Below, piece by piece: positions 55,529 to 64,000 of a stretch of DNA of 64,000 nucleotides. The translations under genes and the position numbers were made by a program. Position 1 is the stretch's first letter, and each line of letters begins with the position of its first letter. The notes under the pieces are model-generated. The model was not told the DNA's origin. It saw nothing but the letters and a program-made list of their open reading frames with translations, and searched no databases. Origin of the DNA: an uncultured Gemmatimonadota bacterium (GTDB taxonomy: Bacteria; Gemmatimonadota; Gemmatimonadetes; Gemmatimonadales; GWC2-71-9); contig CAMPKP010000002.1 of the NCBI GenBank assembly GCA_946887295.1, positions 10,367 to 74,366 of the forward strand, given 5' to 3'.

Positions 55529-58500
55529 ATGCTGACCTCGCTGGTCCGCGGCTCGCTCCGGCATCGGGTGGTGGTGCTGGGTCTCGCCGCCGTCCTGGTC
55601 GCGGTCGGCGCGAGCACATTGAGTCGCGCGCCGCTGGACGTTTTCCCGGAATTCGCCCCGCCCCAGGTCTCGATCCAGACCGAGGCACCCGGCCTCTCGC
55701 CCGAGCAGGTGGAGCTGCAGGTCACCAAGCCGATCGAGGACGCGATCAACGGCGTACAGGGAATCGCCGCGGTCCGCTCGCAGTCCATCCAGGGGCTCTC
55801 GGTCGTCACGGCGGTATTGGCGGAGCGGGTGGAGATCCATCAGGCCCGCCAGGCACTCGCCGAGCGCCTGGGCGAAGTCACCGTCCGGCTTCCGATCACC
55901 GTGGAGCCGCCGGTGCTCACGCCGCTCACCTCGTCGTCCAGCACGGTCCTCGTGGTGGGAATCACGTCCGACTCGCTGTCGCCGATGGAGCAGCGCACGT
56001 TCGTGGACTGGGTGCTTCGCCCCAGGCTGCTCGCGGTCCCGGGGGTCTCCAAGGTCGCCGTGTTCGGCGGCGAGGTCCGCCAGGTCCAGGTGCAGCTCGA
56101 CCCCGAGCGGATGCGGCTGCACGGAATCGGGATCGCCGAGGCGACGGAGGCCGCCCGCCGATCCACCGGCGTGCGCGGCGGCGGGGTGATGGACCGGACC
56201 AGTCAGCGGCTCATCGTGCGCGTGGAGGGACAGGCGCGCTCGCCCGAAGAGCTGGCGGCGACCGTCGTGCGCGAGCGCGACGGCAACGTGCTTCGCCTCG
56301 GCGATCTCGGACGGGTCGTGAGCGCACCCGAGCCCCGCTTCGGCGAGGGGGGGGTCAACGGCAGGCGAGGCCTGGTGATCGTCGTCTCGGGACAGCTGGG
56401 CGCCAACACCAAGGTCGTCGCGGGCCGGGTCGAGGCGGCCTTGGCGCGGCTCGAGCCGGCGATCGAGACGGCCGGCATGGACCTCGATCCGACGCTGTTC
56501 CGCCCCTCCGAGTTCATCGATCTTGCGCTGCGCAACATCACCACGTCGCTGCTGCTGGGCGCGGTCCTGGTGGCGACGGTGCTGTTCCTCTTTCTCGCCG
56601 ACGCCCGCGCAGCGGCCATCTCGCTCACCGCGATACCGCTCTCGCTGCTCGCCGCCATCCTCGCGCTGGACCATCTCGGCCTCGGCATCAATACGCTGAC
56701 GCTGGGCGGGCTGGCGATCGCGCTGGGCGAAGTGGTGGACGACGCCATCATCGACGTGGAGAACATCGCTCGCCGGCTGCGGCTCAACCGGCTGAGCCCC
56801 GCACCGAGGCCGCCGGTGCGGGTGGTGCTCGAGGCCTCACTGGAGGTGCGGAGCAGCGTGGTGTACGCCACCTTCGTCGTGGCGCTCGTGTTCGTTCCGG
56901 TGCTCCTGCTCAGCGGGGTGCAGGGGGCGCTGTTCCGGCCGCTCGGGCTGGCCTACATCCTGGCGACCCTCGCGTCCCTGATCGTCGCCCTCACGGTGAC
57001 GCCGGCGATGACGCTCATGCTGCTGGCTCGGCGGGGCGGCCGGACGGACGAGGCCCCCGTGCTCGGCTGGCTCAAGCGGCGCTACCAGGCTGCGTTGAGC
57101 TGGAGCCTGCGCCGTCCGGGCCCGGTCGCCGGTACGGCGGCGCTCGCGTGCGTTGCCGCAGCGATCACGGTCCCGTTCTTTGGCGCCGCGTTCCTCCCCG
57201 AGTTCCGCGAAGGTCACTACCTCGTCCACATGGCCGCCGTGCCGGGCACCTCGCTGGACGAGTCGTTGCGGCTGGGACAGCGCGTGACCGAAGCGCTCCG
57301 GGCCGACCCCCGGGTCCGGTCCGTCGCCCAGCGGATCGGGCGGGCCGAGCTGTCGGAGGACACCTGGGGTCCCCACTACACCGAGTTCGAGGTGGGCCTG
57401 GTGCCGCTCGCGGGAGAGGCGGCCGAGACGGTGGAGCACGACCTCCGCGAGCTGCTCGCGGGCTTCCCCGGGGTGAACTTCGCGATTCGCGGATTTCTCT
57501 CGGAGCGGATCGAGGAGACGCTGACCGGCTCGACGGCGGAGCTCGTGGTGCGCGTCTTCGGCGACGACCTCGACAGCCTCGACGTGGCGGCGCGCCGGGT
57601 GGCCGAGATGCTGGCGTCGGTGCCCGGCAGCATCGACGTGCAGTACGATCCGCCCGCGGTGACGCCCGAGGTCACCGTCCGGCTTCGGCCCTACGACGCG
57701 GCCGCCAGGGGCCTCCGGCCCGACGAGATCCTCGCCGCGGTGGAGGTGGCCACGCGAGGCGTCACGGTGGCGCAGCTGTTCGAGGGCAACCGCTCGACCG
57801 ATGTCGTGATCACGCTCCTGCCCGAGCGCCGCTCGCGGCCGGAGGACCTCGAGGCACTTCCCCTGGTCTCCGAGTCGGGCCGCCTGATCGAGCTGCGCGA
57901 GGTGGCCGACCTCGCCCGTACCACCGGACGCTCGCTCATCATGCACGTCGGTACCCGCCGGGTGCAGACGGTCACGGCCAACGTGTCGGGCGGAGACACC
58001 GAGCGCATCACCCGCGCGGTCGAGCAGCGGCTGGCCCGGGGCGGGCTCCCCGCCGGCATGTACGCGGAGATCGGGGGCACCGGTACGGCACAGCGCGAGG
58101 CGCGCCGGGAGCTGCTGCTCAACAGCCTGCTCGCCGGCGCGGGCATCGTCATGCTGCTCTGGATCGCGTTCGGGGAGCCGAGCCGGGTGGCGCTGGTGCT
58201 GGCCAATCTTCCGTTCGCCCTCGTGGGCGGGGTGCTCGCGGTGTTCGCCACCGGCGGACTGCTCTCGCTCGGCTCACTCGTCGGGTTCGTGACCCTGTTC
58301 GGCATCGCCACCCGGAACGCGGTCATGCTGGTCTCGCATTATGATCACCTCGTGCGCGTCGAGGACAGGACCTGGAGCGCGGAGACCGCCACCAGAGGCG
58401 CCCTCGAGCGGCTCGGGCCGATCCTGATGACGGCTCTCGTGACCGGGCTCGGGCTGCTGCCGCTCGCGCTGGGCAGCGGCGACCCTGGGCGCGAGATCGA

Positions 58501-58642
58501 AGGACCCATGGCGATCGTCATTCTGGGAGGGCTCGCGACCTCCACCGTGCTCACGCTGTTGGTGCTTCCCACGCTGGCGCTCCGCTTCGGCCGCTTCTCG
58601 GATCGGAACCGCCTCGAGGAACGAGATGTCGACGTACGCTGA
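55529..58642 (+). CDS. RND efflux pump, heavy-metal (CzcA/CusA-like) group
   Basis: The 1037-residue inner-membrane pump has 12 predicted helices and two large periplasmic loops. The RND opening APLDVFPEFAPPQVSIQTEA and the helix-4 motif GEVVDDAIIDVENIARRL, with Asp404 and Asp405 as likely proton relay residues, place it in the HME group. The C-terminal end has GPMAIVILGGLATSTVLTLL in part. Metal specificity cannot be read from the sequence by eye. It is 16 bases after the adaptor gene, and doxX begins 17 bases before its stop. Confidence 0.9.
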   Translation: MLTSLVRGSLRHRVVVLGLAAVLVAVGASTLSRAPLDVFPEFAPPQVSIQTEAPGLSPEQVELQVTKPIEDAINGVQGIAAVRSQSIQGLSVVTAVLAERVEIHQARQALAERLGEVTVRLPITVEPPVLTPLTSSSSTVLVVGITSDSLSPMEQRTFVDWVLRPRLLAVPGVSKVAVFGGEVRQVQVQLDPERMRLHGIGIAEATEAARRSTGVRGGGVMDRTSQRLIVRVEGQARSPEELAATVVRERDGNVLRLGDLGRVVSAPEPRFGEGGVNGRRGLVIVVSGQLGANTKVVAGRVEAALARLEPAIETAGMDLDPTLFRPSEFIDLALRNITTSLLLGAVLVATVLFLFLADARAAAISLTAIPLSLLAAILALDHLGLGINTLTLGGLAIALGEVVDDAIIDVENIARRLRLNRLSPAPRPPVRVVLEASLEVRSSVVYATFVVALVFVPVLLLSGVQGALFRPLGLAYILATLASLIVALTVTPAMTLMLLARRGGRTDEAPVLGWLKRRYQAALSWSLRRPGPVAGTAALACVAAAITVPFFGAAFLPEFREGHYLVHMAAVPGTSLDESLRLGQRVTEALRADPRVRSVAQRIGRAELSEDTWGPHYTEFEVGLVPLAGEAAETVEHDLRELLAGFPGVNFAIRGFLSERIEETLTGSTAELVVRVFGDDLDSLDVAARRVAEMLASVPGSIDVQYDPPAVTPEVTVRLRPYDAAARGLRPDEILAAVEVATRGVTVAQLFEGNRSTDVVITLLPERRSRPEDLEALPLVSESGRLIELREVADLARTTGRSLIMHVGTRRVQTVTANVSGGDTERITRAVEQRLARGGLPAGMYAEIGGTGTAQREARRELLLNSLLAGAGIVMLLWIAFGEPSRVALVLANLPFALVGGVLAVFATGGLLSLGSLVGFVTLFGIATRNAVMLVSHYDHLVRVEDRTWSAETATRGALERLGPILMTALVTGLGLLPLALGSGDPGREIEGPMAIVILGGLATSTVLTLLVLPTLALRFGRFSDRNRLEERDVDVR

Positions 58643-59054
58643 TGCCGCTGCAACCCGCGAACCTCGCGTTCGCCTCTGGGCGCTCACGGCCCTTCGTGTC
58701 GTGACCGGCTTCCTGTTCTTCCAGCACGGCTACCCGAAGCTGTTCGGCGGCCTGCCGGGCGCCGGCGGAGTCGATCCCGCGGCGGAGCTCCTCTCGGTCA
58801 TCTGGGTGTCCGGATTTCTCGAGGTCGTCGGGGGTCTTCTGATAATGGTCGGGCTCTTCACCCGGCCGGTCGCCTTCGTCCTGGCGGGCGAGATGGCAGT
58901 CGCATATTTCTGGCGCCACGCGCCCCAGGGATTCTGGCCCGGCAGCAACCGGGGGGAGCTGGCGGCCCTCTACTGCTTCGTCTTCCTCTACCTCTGCGCG
59001 GCCGGCGGCGGGAGCTGGAGCGTGGATGGATGGCTCCGCCGCACCGGCAGCTGA
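58626..59054 (+). CDS. DoxX family membrane protein
   Basis: The 142-residue protein has four predicted helices (about 18-36, 55-78, 82-100 and 115-133) and the DoxX pattern LRVVTGFLFFQHGYPKLFGG, LEVVGGLLIMVGLFTRPVA and AYFWRHAPQGFWPGSNRGE. DoxX-type proteins have varied and often unknown roles in redox or sulfur metabolism. It overlaps the RND pump gene by 17 bases, so it is translated with the efflux genes. It converges on the ABC permease gene with only 10 bases between stop codons. Confidence 0.88.
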   Translation: MSTYADAAATREPRVRLWALTALRVVTGFLFFQHGYPKLFGGLPGAGGVDPAAELLSVIWVSGFLEVVGGLLIMVGLFTRPVAFVLAGEMAVAYFWRHAPQGFWPGSNRGELAALYCFVFLYLCAAGGGSWSVDGWLRRTGS

Positions 59055-59064
59055 CGTCCCGGGC

Positions 59065-60774
59065 TCATGGCGACTCCGCCGGCGGAACCGCGGCGGGGTC
59101 CGTCGCCTCGAACACCGTCCCCAGCCGAGACAGTAGCAGCCCGGCCTCGAGGACCACGACGGCCAGGGCGCCGAGCGCGGCCGGGCCGGTCGCCCACCAG
59201 CGCGCCACCGGCTCCAGCCCGAAATAGATCGCACCCCCGACGCCGGCAGGCGCCGCCAGCAGCAAAGCCAGGATCGCCGTGAAGCCCACCATCACGATCA
59301 TGCTGTGGCCCAGCGCTTCGACCCCGATGGGCCGCTCGGGCCCGACGCGTACCCAGGCGGGAAGCAGCAGCGCCGCGCCGTTCTGGATCAGCATCGCCAG
59401 AAAGTTGATCCCCGGCAGGAATACCACCGCCGCCGCGAGGACCGCGGTGCGGACCGATGCGTCGGGCTCCTCGACCCCGCCACCCCAGAAGGCGAAGTAT
59501 GCGATGACCAGGAGCCCCAGCTCGAGCACGGTGAGGACCGCGGTGGATCCGGCGGTCTCGGCGCCGACGACGGTCTGTCCGCGCAGCGGATAGCTGCGCA
59601 GCAGCGCCAGCCGTGACAGGTCGGTCCGCAGATCGTTTCTGATCCACTGCGGACCCAGCACCAGCAGGAACCCGGCCCACATCGCGGCGAGCCAGCCGAC
59701 GATCTCGAGCAGCGTCGAGCCCCGCTCGCCGATGGAGAGCAGGGCGATCGCGAGCGCCGCCACCGCGAACCCGACCACCGCCCGACGAGCCGGCCCGGTC
59801 CGCACTACGGCGGCGACGCTTTTCCAGAGGAGAGCCCCGCCAGGCCAGCCGGCCGTCGCCAGACGCGGAATCCGCGCCGCGTTGACTCTCGCGGCGCGAC
59901 CCTGCCGACGGCCGACCCGGTCGCGGGCCAGTGCGGCCGCCGCCGCCGATTCCTCGAAGGCCGCGTCCGACCGGACCACCCACGCATAGTGCAGCAGCAG
60001 GAGCACCGCCGCCGGCACCACGGCCCGTCCCCACTCGGACCAGGTCTGCGACAGCAGGGGGGTCGCGAGGATCCGGCCCGGCAGGAGCAATGCGGCGGGA
60101 ACCGGACGGACGGCGACGGCGCGGGCCGCGGCGAAGAATTCCGCGGGACCCAGGTCCCAGGCGGCCCGGAGCGCGGGCACGGCCTGGATCGCGTCACCCA
60201 GCGCGAGCGCCGCCACCAGCGCGACGGCGGTGAGCGTCACCCACCGCGACCACAGCGCCGCCCTACCATGCTCCAGCAGACTCCTGCGCAGGAGCGCCAC
60301 GCCCAGCCGGTGAAGGGCCAGCGTGGTCAGCAGGATCCAGATCGCGCCGGCGCGCCTCCACGGAGCACCGCCTGCCCATCCGCCGGAGAGGAGAAGCGTC
60401 CAGAGCAGAACGTTGAAGAGAATGACGAACTGGCCGCGAAGCAGCTTGTACTGGATGAGCTGCCGCCGGGTGAGCGGAGCGGGGAAGAGCCAGGTCACTT
60501 CGGCCCGCGAGAAGGCCAGCGCCCGCCCGTCCGCCCCGAAGATCCAGGTCCAGAGCAGCACCGCGGTCACCCCCACCGCGGCCAGGAGCTCGACAGTCTC
60601 GGCGCTCACCTGGGTCGGAGCGGAGGAGGGCCGCCGCTGGGCGGCGACGGCCCACAGGTAGGCCAGGCCCAGCACGAGGGCGATCGCGTATCGCGGAGTC
60701 CGGAGGCGTCGGAGCTGACGAAACAGCCGGTTTCGGGTCGAGCGGACGGCCAGATACCCGAGAGGCCCCATCAT
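59065..60774 (-). CDS. ABC exporter permease, unassigned substrate
   Basis: The 569-residue membrane protein has many predicted helices spread through its length, in two groups separated by a basic loop (AALARDRVGRRQGRAARVNAAR, in part) around residue 290. The context, directly after a type-2 ABC ATPase and overlapping it by 4 bases (ATGA), identifies it as the permease. FGADGRALAFSRAEVTWLFPAPLTRR is typical of a family of putative ABC exporters with unknown substrates. A second ATG one codon in is equally possible. Confidence 0.78.
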   Translation of the reverse strand: MMGPLGYLAVRSTRNRLFRQLRRLRTPRYAIALVLGLAYLWAVAAQRRPSSAPTQVSAETVELLAAVGVTAVLLWTWIFGADGRALAFSRAEVTWLFPAPLTRRQLIQYKLLRGQFVILFNVLLWTLLLSGGWAGGAPWRRAGAIWILLTTLALHRLGVALLRRSLLEHGRAALWSRWVTLTAVALVAALALGDAIQAVPALRAAWDLGPAEFFAAARAVAVRPVPAALLLPGRILATPLLSQTWSEWGRAVVPAAVLLLLHYAWVVRSDAAFEESAAAAALARDRVGRRQGRAARVNAARIPRLATAGWPGGALLWKSVAAVVRTGPARRAVVGFAVAALAIALLSIGERGSTLLEIVGWLAAMWAGFLLVLGPQWIRNDLRTDLSRLALLRSYPLRGQTVVGAETAGSTAVLTVLELGLLVIAYFAFWGGGVEEPDASVRTAVLAAAVVFLPGINFLAMLIQNGAALLLPAWVRVGPERPIGVEALGHSMIVMVGFTAILALLLAAPAGVGGAIYFGLEPVARWWATGPAALGALAVVVLEAGLLLSRLGTVFEATDPAAVPPAESP

Positions 60775-61508
60775 TCCTCCACCGCCCCGGCCTGGCCGAG
60801 CAGGCCGAGGAAGACCTCCTCCAGGCGCAGGCCCGCGAGATCCGGCCGCGAGGCGACGATCTCAACGATGGTGCCGAACGCCAGCACCTGCCCGCGGCGC
60901 ATGATGAGTACCCGGGTGCAGATCTCCTCGACCAGGTGCAGCAGGTGGGAGCTCAGGATCACCGCGGCTCCTGCGCGGGCATGATCCAGGATCGTCGCCT
61001 TCATTCGGCGTATGCCGACCGGGTCGAGGCCGGTGAGCGGCTCGTCCAGGAGCAGAGCCTTCGGATCGTGGATCAGCGCGCAGGCGATGGCCAGCTTCTG
61101 CTTCATGCCCCGGGACAGCGTCTCCGGCAGCGCGCCGCTGCGCTCCTCCAGCTCCATCTCGCGCAGGACGCCAGGGATACGCCGGTCCACATCGGCTACC
61201 CGGTAGAGCCGGGCAACGAAGCGGAGGTGCTCTTCCACGGTGAGATACTCGAACAGGTGGGGCTCGTCGGGCACGAAGGCCAGCGCCGACTTCGCGGCCA
61301 CGGGGTCGGTGGCCAGGTCGTGACCCGCCACCCGCACCCGCCCCCGGGTGGGGATCGTGATGCCGGCCAGGCAGTGGAGGGTGGTCGTTTTCCCGGCGCC
61401 GTTGGGGCCGACCAGCCCCACGACCTCTCCCGGGAGCACTCGGAAGGAGAGATCCTGGACCGCGGCCACATCGCCGTACACCTTGTGCAGGCCCTCGGCC
61501 TCGATCAC
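60771..61508 (-). CDS. ABC transporter ATP-binding protein
   Basis: The 245-residue ATPase has Walker A (GPNGAGKTTTLHC), signature LSRGMKQKLAIACAL, Walker B (ALLLDEPLTGLDP) and the H-loop (LSSHLLHLVEEI). The sequence resembles ATPases of type-2 exporters (CcmA/NatA-like). It starts at GTG (complement of 61506-61508), with AAGGGAAAG upstream. It is coupled to the permease gene and is divergent from the unknown gene at 61626. Confidence 0.9.
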   Translation of the reverse strand: MIEAEGLHKVYGDVAAVQDLSFRVLPGEVVGLVGPNGAGKTTTLHCLAGITIPTRGRVRVAGHDLATDPVAAKSALAFVPDEPHLFEYLTVEEHLRFVARLYRVADVDRRIPGVLREMELEERSGALPETLSRGMKQKLAIACALIHDPKALLLDEPLTGLDPVGIRRMKATILDHARAGAAVILSSHLLHLVEEICTRVLIMRRGQVLAFGTIVEIVASRPDLAGLRLEEVFLGLLGQAGAVEE

Positions 61509-61625
61509 TGAAACTTTCCCTTGCCTCGGGGCGTCTCTAGTTGGAACATTCAGACCTCAGGGGTCGTTGACACTGGTCCAGCCACCGTCCTCGGAACGCC
61601 GGCCCGGATCGCTCGGAGTGAACTC

Positions 61626-62324
61626 ATGCGTAGCTACTGGCTGAAAATCCTCTTGGGGGCCTTCGGCGTCTTCGCCGTGGGCATGATCGGTGTGAGCCTC
61701 GTCCGGGGCGGCATCGCCAAGGTCAACAGCGTGGTCGAGGGCGAGGGGCCCATCACCATTCCCCTGGGTCTCATCCCGTTCGTCCTGGGGGGTGAGCGCC
61801 TGGGCAAACTCGATCAGGTCACCCTCAACCGCGATTCCCCGTCGCACGTCAGCGACGTGGAGCTGCAGGTGGATCTCTCGGACTCTCTGCTCGCCCAAGG
61901 CCTGTCCGGCTGCCGCCTGGCCGCCAACCTGGGCGACGACAGCACCGGGCAGGGGGTCGATGTCAAGGTCGGCAAGGACCGCGCGGCCTTCCACTGCGTG
62001 CCCGAGGACTCGGTGCGGGCCGACCTCATCGAGTATGGGGTGGCGATCTTCCGTCCGGGAGACGTGGAAGTACCCCTGCTGCTCCCGGCCGAGCTGGTCG
62101 CCGAGCTCCAGTCCCTCGACTTCGGTCACGACTCGGCCGGGGCCGCGGGCGACACGCTCGCCGTCGTCGTGCCCAACGCCGATTCCATCCGGGCCGAGGT
62201 GATGCGCCAGCTGAATCAGGACTCGGTGCGAGACTCGATCCGATCCGCCATCAGCCGGCGCTTCGGGGACTCGGTCAGGGCCGAGGCGCTGAAGCGAATA
62301 GCGGAGGAGGCGAATCCGCAATAG
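61626..62324 (+). CDS. Membrane-anchored protein of unknown function
   Basis: I do not recognise this 232-residue protein. One transmembrane helix is predicted near residues 8-27 (LKILLGAFGVFAVGMIGVSL), so it is probably anchored with the bulk outside the cytoplasm. The middle part (40-175) is beta-rich and contains two Cys residues about 40 apart. The motif D-S-[IV]-R appears five times (EDSVRAD, ADSIRAE, QDSVRD, RDSIRSA, GDSVRAE), mainly in a charged helical C-terminus. ATG 61626 follows GGAGTGA. It lies 12 bases before pabA and may be cotranscribed with it. Confidence 0.7.
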   Translation: MRSYWLKILLGAFGVFAVGMIGVSLVRGGIAKVNSVVEGEGPITIPLGLIPFVLGGERLGKLDQVTLNRDSPSHVSDVELQVDLSDSLLAQGLSGCRLAANLGDDSTGQGVDVKVGKDRAAFHCVPEDSVRADLIEYGVAIFRPGDVEVPLLLPAELVAELQSLDFGHDSAGAAGDTLAVVVPNADSIRAEVMRQLNQDSVRDSIRSAISRRFGDSVRAEALKRIAEEANPQ

Positions 62325-62336
62325 CTTCCGCGCACG

Positions 62337-62918
62337 ATGCTCCTCGTCCTCGACAACTACGACAGCTTCACCTATAACCTCGTTCAGTATGCCGGCGAGC
62401 TGGGTGCCGACCCGGTAGTGTACCGCAACGACGCCTTGAGCGTGGAGGCGGTTCTCGACCTTCGGCCCGCCGCCATCGTGGTGTCTCCCGGACCCTGCAC
62501 CCCACGCGACGCGGGGATCTCGGTGCCGCTCATCCGGGCGGCCGCCGGCCGTGTGCCCGTGCTGGGGGTGTGCCTGGGCCATCAGGCGATCGGTGAGGCG
62601 TTCGGGGGAAGGGTGGTCCGGGCGGACCGGCTCATGCACGGCAAGACGACGCCGGTCGCCCACACGGGCCACCCGCTCTTCGAGGGCATTCCCGCCCCGT
62701 TCGAGGCGATGCGGTACCATTCCCTGGTCGTCTCGCCTCTGAACCTTCCCGAGGAGCTCGAGATCACGGCCTGGTCCGACGACCGTGCCGCCGGGTCCGA
62801 GATCATGGCGCTCTGCCACCGTTCGCTGCCGGTGTACGGGGTTCAATTCCACCCCGAATCCGTGGGCACGGCTCCGGGAAAACGGCTGCTCGAGAACTTC
62901 CTCCAGCTCGCCGCGTAA
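62337..62918 (+). CDS. pabA: Anthranilate/aminodeoxychorismate synthase glutamine amidotransferase
   Basis: This 193-residue class I amidotransferase provides ammonia for anthranilate (TrpG) or aminodeoxychorismate (PabA) synthesis; the two roles cannot be separated and one protein often serves both. It begins LVLDNYDSFTYNLVQY. The nucleophile is Cys79 in GVCLGHQAIGE, and the His-Glu pair is in QFHPESVG. No trpE, pabB or other tryptophan gene lies nearby. No ribosome-binding site is obvious before ATG 62337. Confidence 0.9.
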   Translation: MLLVLDNYDSFTYNLVQYAGELGADPVVYRNDALSVEAVLDLRPAAIVVSPGPCTPRDAGISVPLIRAAAGRVPVLGVCLGHQAIGEAFGGRVVRADRLMHGKTTPVAHTGHPLFEGIPAPFEAMRYHSLVVSPLNLPEELEITAWSDDRAAGSEIMALCHRSLPVYGVQFHPESVGTAPGKRLLENFLQLAA

Positions 62919-62980
62919 GCCGTTCACCGCCAACCTGATAGGTGCTGGGCCCGAGTCGGCCGCCAGCCGCGGCACGCGTT

Positions 62981-63009
62981 TTGACTCAGCCCCCCGCCGC
63001 TGTTAGCTT
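62981..63009 (+). promoter_or_regulatory. Predicted promoter for kdsB-pyrG, leaderless type
   Basis: TTGACT at 62981-62986 and TAGCTT at 63004-63009 are separated by exactly 17 bases. The -10 ends 5 bases before the ATG at 63015, so transcription should begin at about the start codon. No ribosome-binding site precedes it. Confidence 0.6.
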
Positions 63010-63014
63010 CCGTG

Positions 63015-63758
63015 ATGCGCATCCTGGGTGTCATCCCGGCACGTCTTGGATCTATCCGACTCCCCAACAAACCGCTCCAGATGCTGGCCGGTGAACCGCT
63101 CATCACCCGGGTCATCCAGTGCGTCCGGGAGCACGGCCTGGTCGACGAGCTGGTGGTGGCGACCGACTCACCGATGGTGGTGCAGGTCGTCGAGCGCGCA
63201 GGGGTGCGCGGGGTGCTCACCGGACGGGACCACCTCACCGGAACCGACCGGGTGGCCGAGGTGGCGGCGCGGCCCGAGTTCGCCGGGTTCGACGCGGTCG
63301 TCAACGTGCAGGGCGACGAGCCCTTCCTCGCCCGCGAGGCGCTGGCGGGGGCGATCGACCGCGTGGCCCAGGGCGACGACATCGGGACCGCGGCCGCTCC
63401 GCTCGATCCCGGCCTGGCCGGAGACCCGTCCCGGGTGAAGGTGGTGACCGATGTCCAGGGCCGGGCGCTCTATTTCTCGAGGGCGGCGATACCGCACCGG
63501 CGCGAGGAAACGGATCCGGCCGACGGGCTGTACTGGCAGCATCTCGGGATCTATGCCTACACCCCCGAGGCACTGCGGCGATGGACCCGGCTCGAGCCCA
63601 GTGCGGCGGAGCTGGCCGAGCGCCTGGAGCAGCTCCGGGCGCTGCATCACGGGCTCACGATCGGAGTGGCGCGGCTGAGCGACCCGGTGGAGCCGGGAGT
63701 GGATACACCCGACGACCTTCGACGGGCGGAAGCCCATTGGCAAGCACTTCAGAGGTGA
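63015..63758 (+). CDS. kdsB: 3-deoxy-manno-octulosonate cytidylyltransferase
   Basis: KdsB activates Kdo as CMP-Kdo for the inner core of lipopolysaccharide, so the cell should have an LPS-bearing outer membrane. The 247-residue protein has the CTP-binding [33 protein letters not shown] and the later [14 protein letters not shown] 63015 is the best start; a GTG one codon upstream is in frame. pyrG follows after 4 bases. Confidence 0.93.
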   Translation: MRILGVIPARLGSIRLPNKPLQMLAGEPLITRVIQCVREHGLVDELVVATDSPMVVQVVERAGVRGVLTGRDHLTGTDRVAEVAARPEFAGFDAVVNVQGDEPFLAREALAGAIDRVAQGDDIGTAAAPLDPGLAGDPSRVKVVTDVQGRALYFSRAAIPHRREETDPADGLYWQHLGIYAYTPEALRRWTRLEPSAAELAERLEQLRALHHGLTIGVARLSDPVEPGVDTPDDLRRAEAHWQALQR

Positions 63759-63762
63759 AGCT

Positions 63763-64000
63763 ATGAATCCGGGTCCGAACGCGACCAAGTACATCTTCGT
63801 CACCGGCGGCGTCGTCTCTTCCCTCGGGAAAGGCATCGCCGCCGCGTCACTTGGGCGGCTGCTCGTGGAGCGCGGGCTGAGCGTCACCATGCAGAAGTTC
63901 GACCCCTATATCAACGTCGATCCCGGCACCATGTCGCCGTTTCAACACGGCGAGGTGTTCGTGACCGACGACGGCGCGGAGACCGACCTCGACCTCGGCC
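63763..64000 (+). CDS. pyrG: CTP synthase, 3' end cut by window
   Basis: Only the first 79 residues are in the window. They contain [20 protein letters not shown], the amidoligase P-loop of CTP synthase, and the substrate-binding [20 protein letters not shown] region, which are diagnostic. CTP synthase aminates UTP to CTP. Its position 4 bases after kdsB, which uses CTP, makes functional sense. Confidence 0.95.
   Translation, partial: MNPGPNATKYIFVTGGVVSSLGKGIAAASLGRLLVERGLSVTMQKFDPYINVDPGTMSPFQHGEVFVTDDGAETDLDLG

Noticed and set aside
61567..61572. Perfect TTGACA upstream of the unknown gene at 61626
   Set aside because: No acceptable -10 lies 16-18 bases downstream, so I did not call a promoter.
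62322..62327. TAGCTT just before pabA, like the -10 of other promoters
   Set aside because: The TAG is the stop codon of the upstream gene and there is no TTG-type -35 at 16-18 bases; probably coincidence.

Overview
This is a GC-rich stretch of bacterial chromosome made almost wholly of housekeeping genes. They are packed into long co-directional operons, and many are joined by 4-base NTGA start/stop overlaps. Lipopolysaccharide synthesis (KdsB), a TolC-type outer-membrane factor and a tripartite RND pump indicate a diderm cell. The futalosine menaquinone genes (mqnE, mqnA, mqnC), a diheme-type SdhCAB and a complete 14-subunit NDH-1 indicate an aerobic, menaquinone-using respirer. My best inference is a member of the Gemmatimonadota or a neighbouring phylum. 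No rRNA or ribosomal-protein phylogeny is available here, so this is a judgement. I saw no tRNA, rRNA, CRISPR, insertion sequence or prophage. No gene-free stretch exceeds 300 bases; the longest is 19898-20094, between dcd and nuoA.

Layout: (1) the end of a comF-like gene, then glycolytic gap-pgk-tpiA followed by an argE-like deacylase and hutF (1-6046). (2) secG-carA (6098-7631). (3) An HU gene with its own promoter and terminator (7614-8089). (4) moaD-moaE-moaA-trmL (8138-10353). (5) mdh-sdhC-sdhA-sdhB (10429-14770). (6) Two divergent secreted peptidases, M1 on the minus strand and a propeller-M28 protein on the plus strand, then dcd on the minus strand (14819-19897). (7) nuoA-N followed by a phosphohexomutase and a UPF0182-like membrane protein (20095-38082). 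(8) Carbamate kinase-sucC-sucD-ndk (38141-41547). (9) yceD-rpmF-plsX-fabH-fabD-fabG-acpP-fabF (41586-47427). (10) mqnE-mqnA-mqnC-ispF-dedA/terB-xer-tolC-MFP-RND-doxX (47508-59054). (11) A minus-strand ABC exporter pair (59065-61508). (12) An unknown membrane-anchored protein and a pabA/trpG-type amidotransferase (61626-62918). (13) kdsB and the start of pyrG (63015-64000).

Much of the window serves one energy pathway. Glycolysis, malate dehydrogenase, succinate dehydrogenase and succinyl-CoA synthetase feed NADH and electrons to NDH-1 and menaquinone, and mqnE/A/C help make that quinone. Fatty-acid synthesis and secretion genes complete a typical growth-linked set.

No obviously new defence or biosynthetic system is present. 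The most interesting observations are: a recurring promoter form (TTGNNN, 17 bases, TAGNNT), in several cases so close to the start codon that the mRNA should be leaderless; an MqnE whose radical-SAM cysteines are spaced C-x5-C-x2-C; a DedA-TerB fusion that seems to start at CTG; an ArgE-like deacylase coupled to HutF; a carbamate kinase coupled to sucCD-ndk; and a short NuoG that keeps the N7 cluster cysteines.
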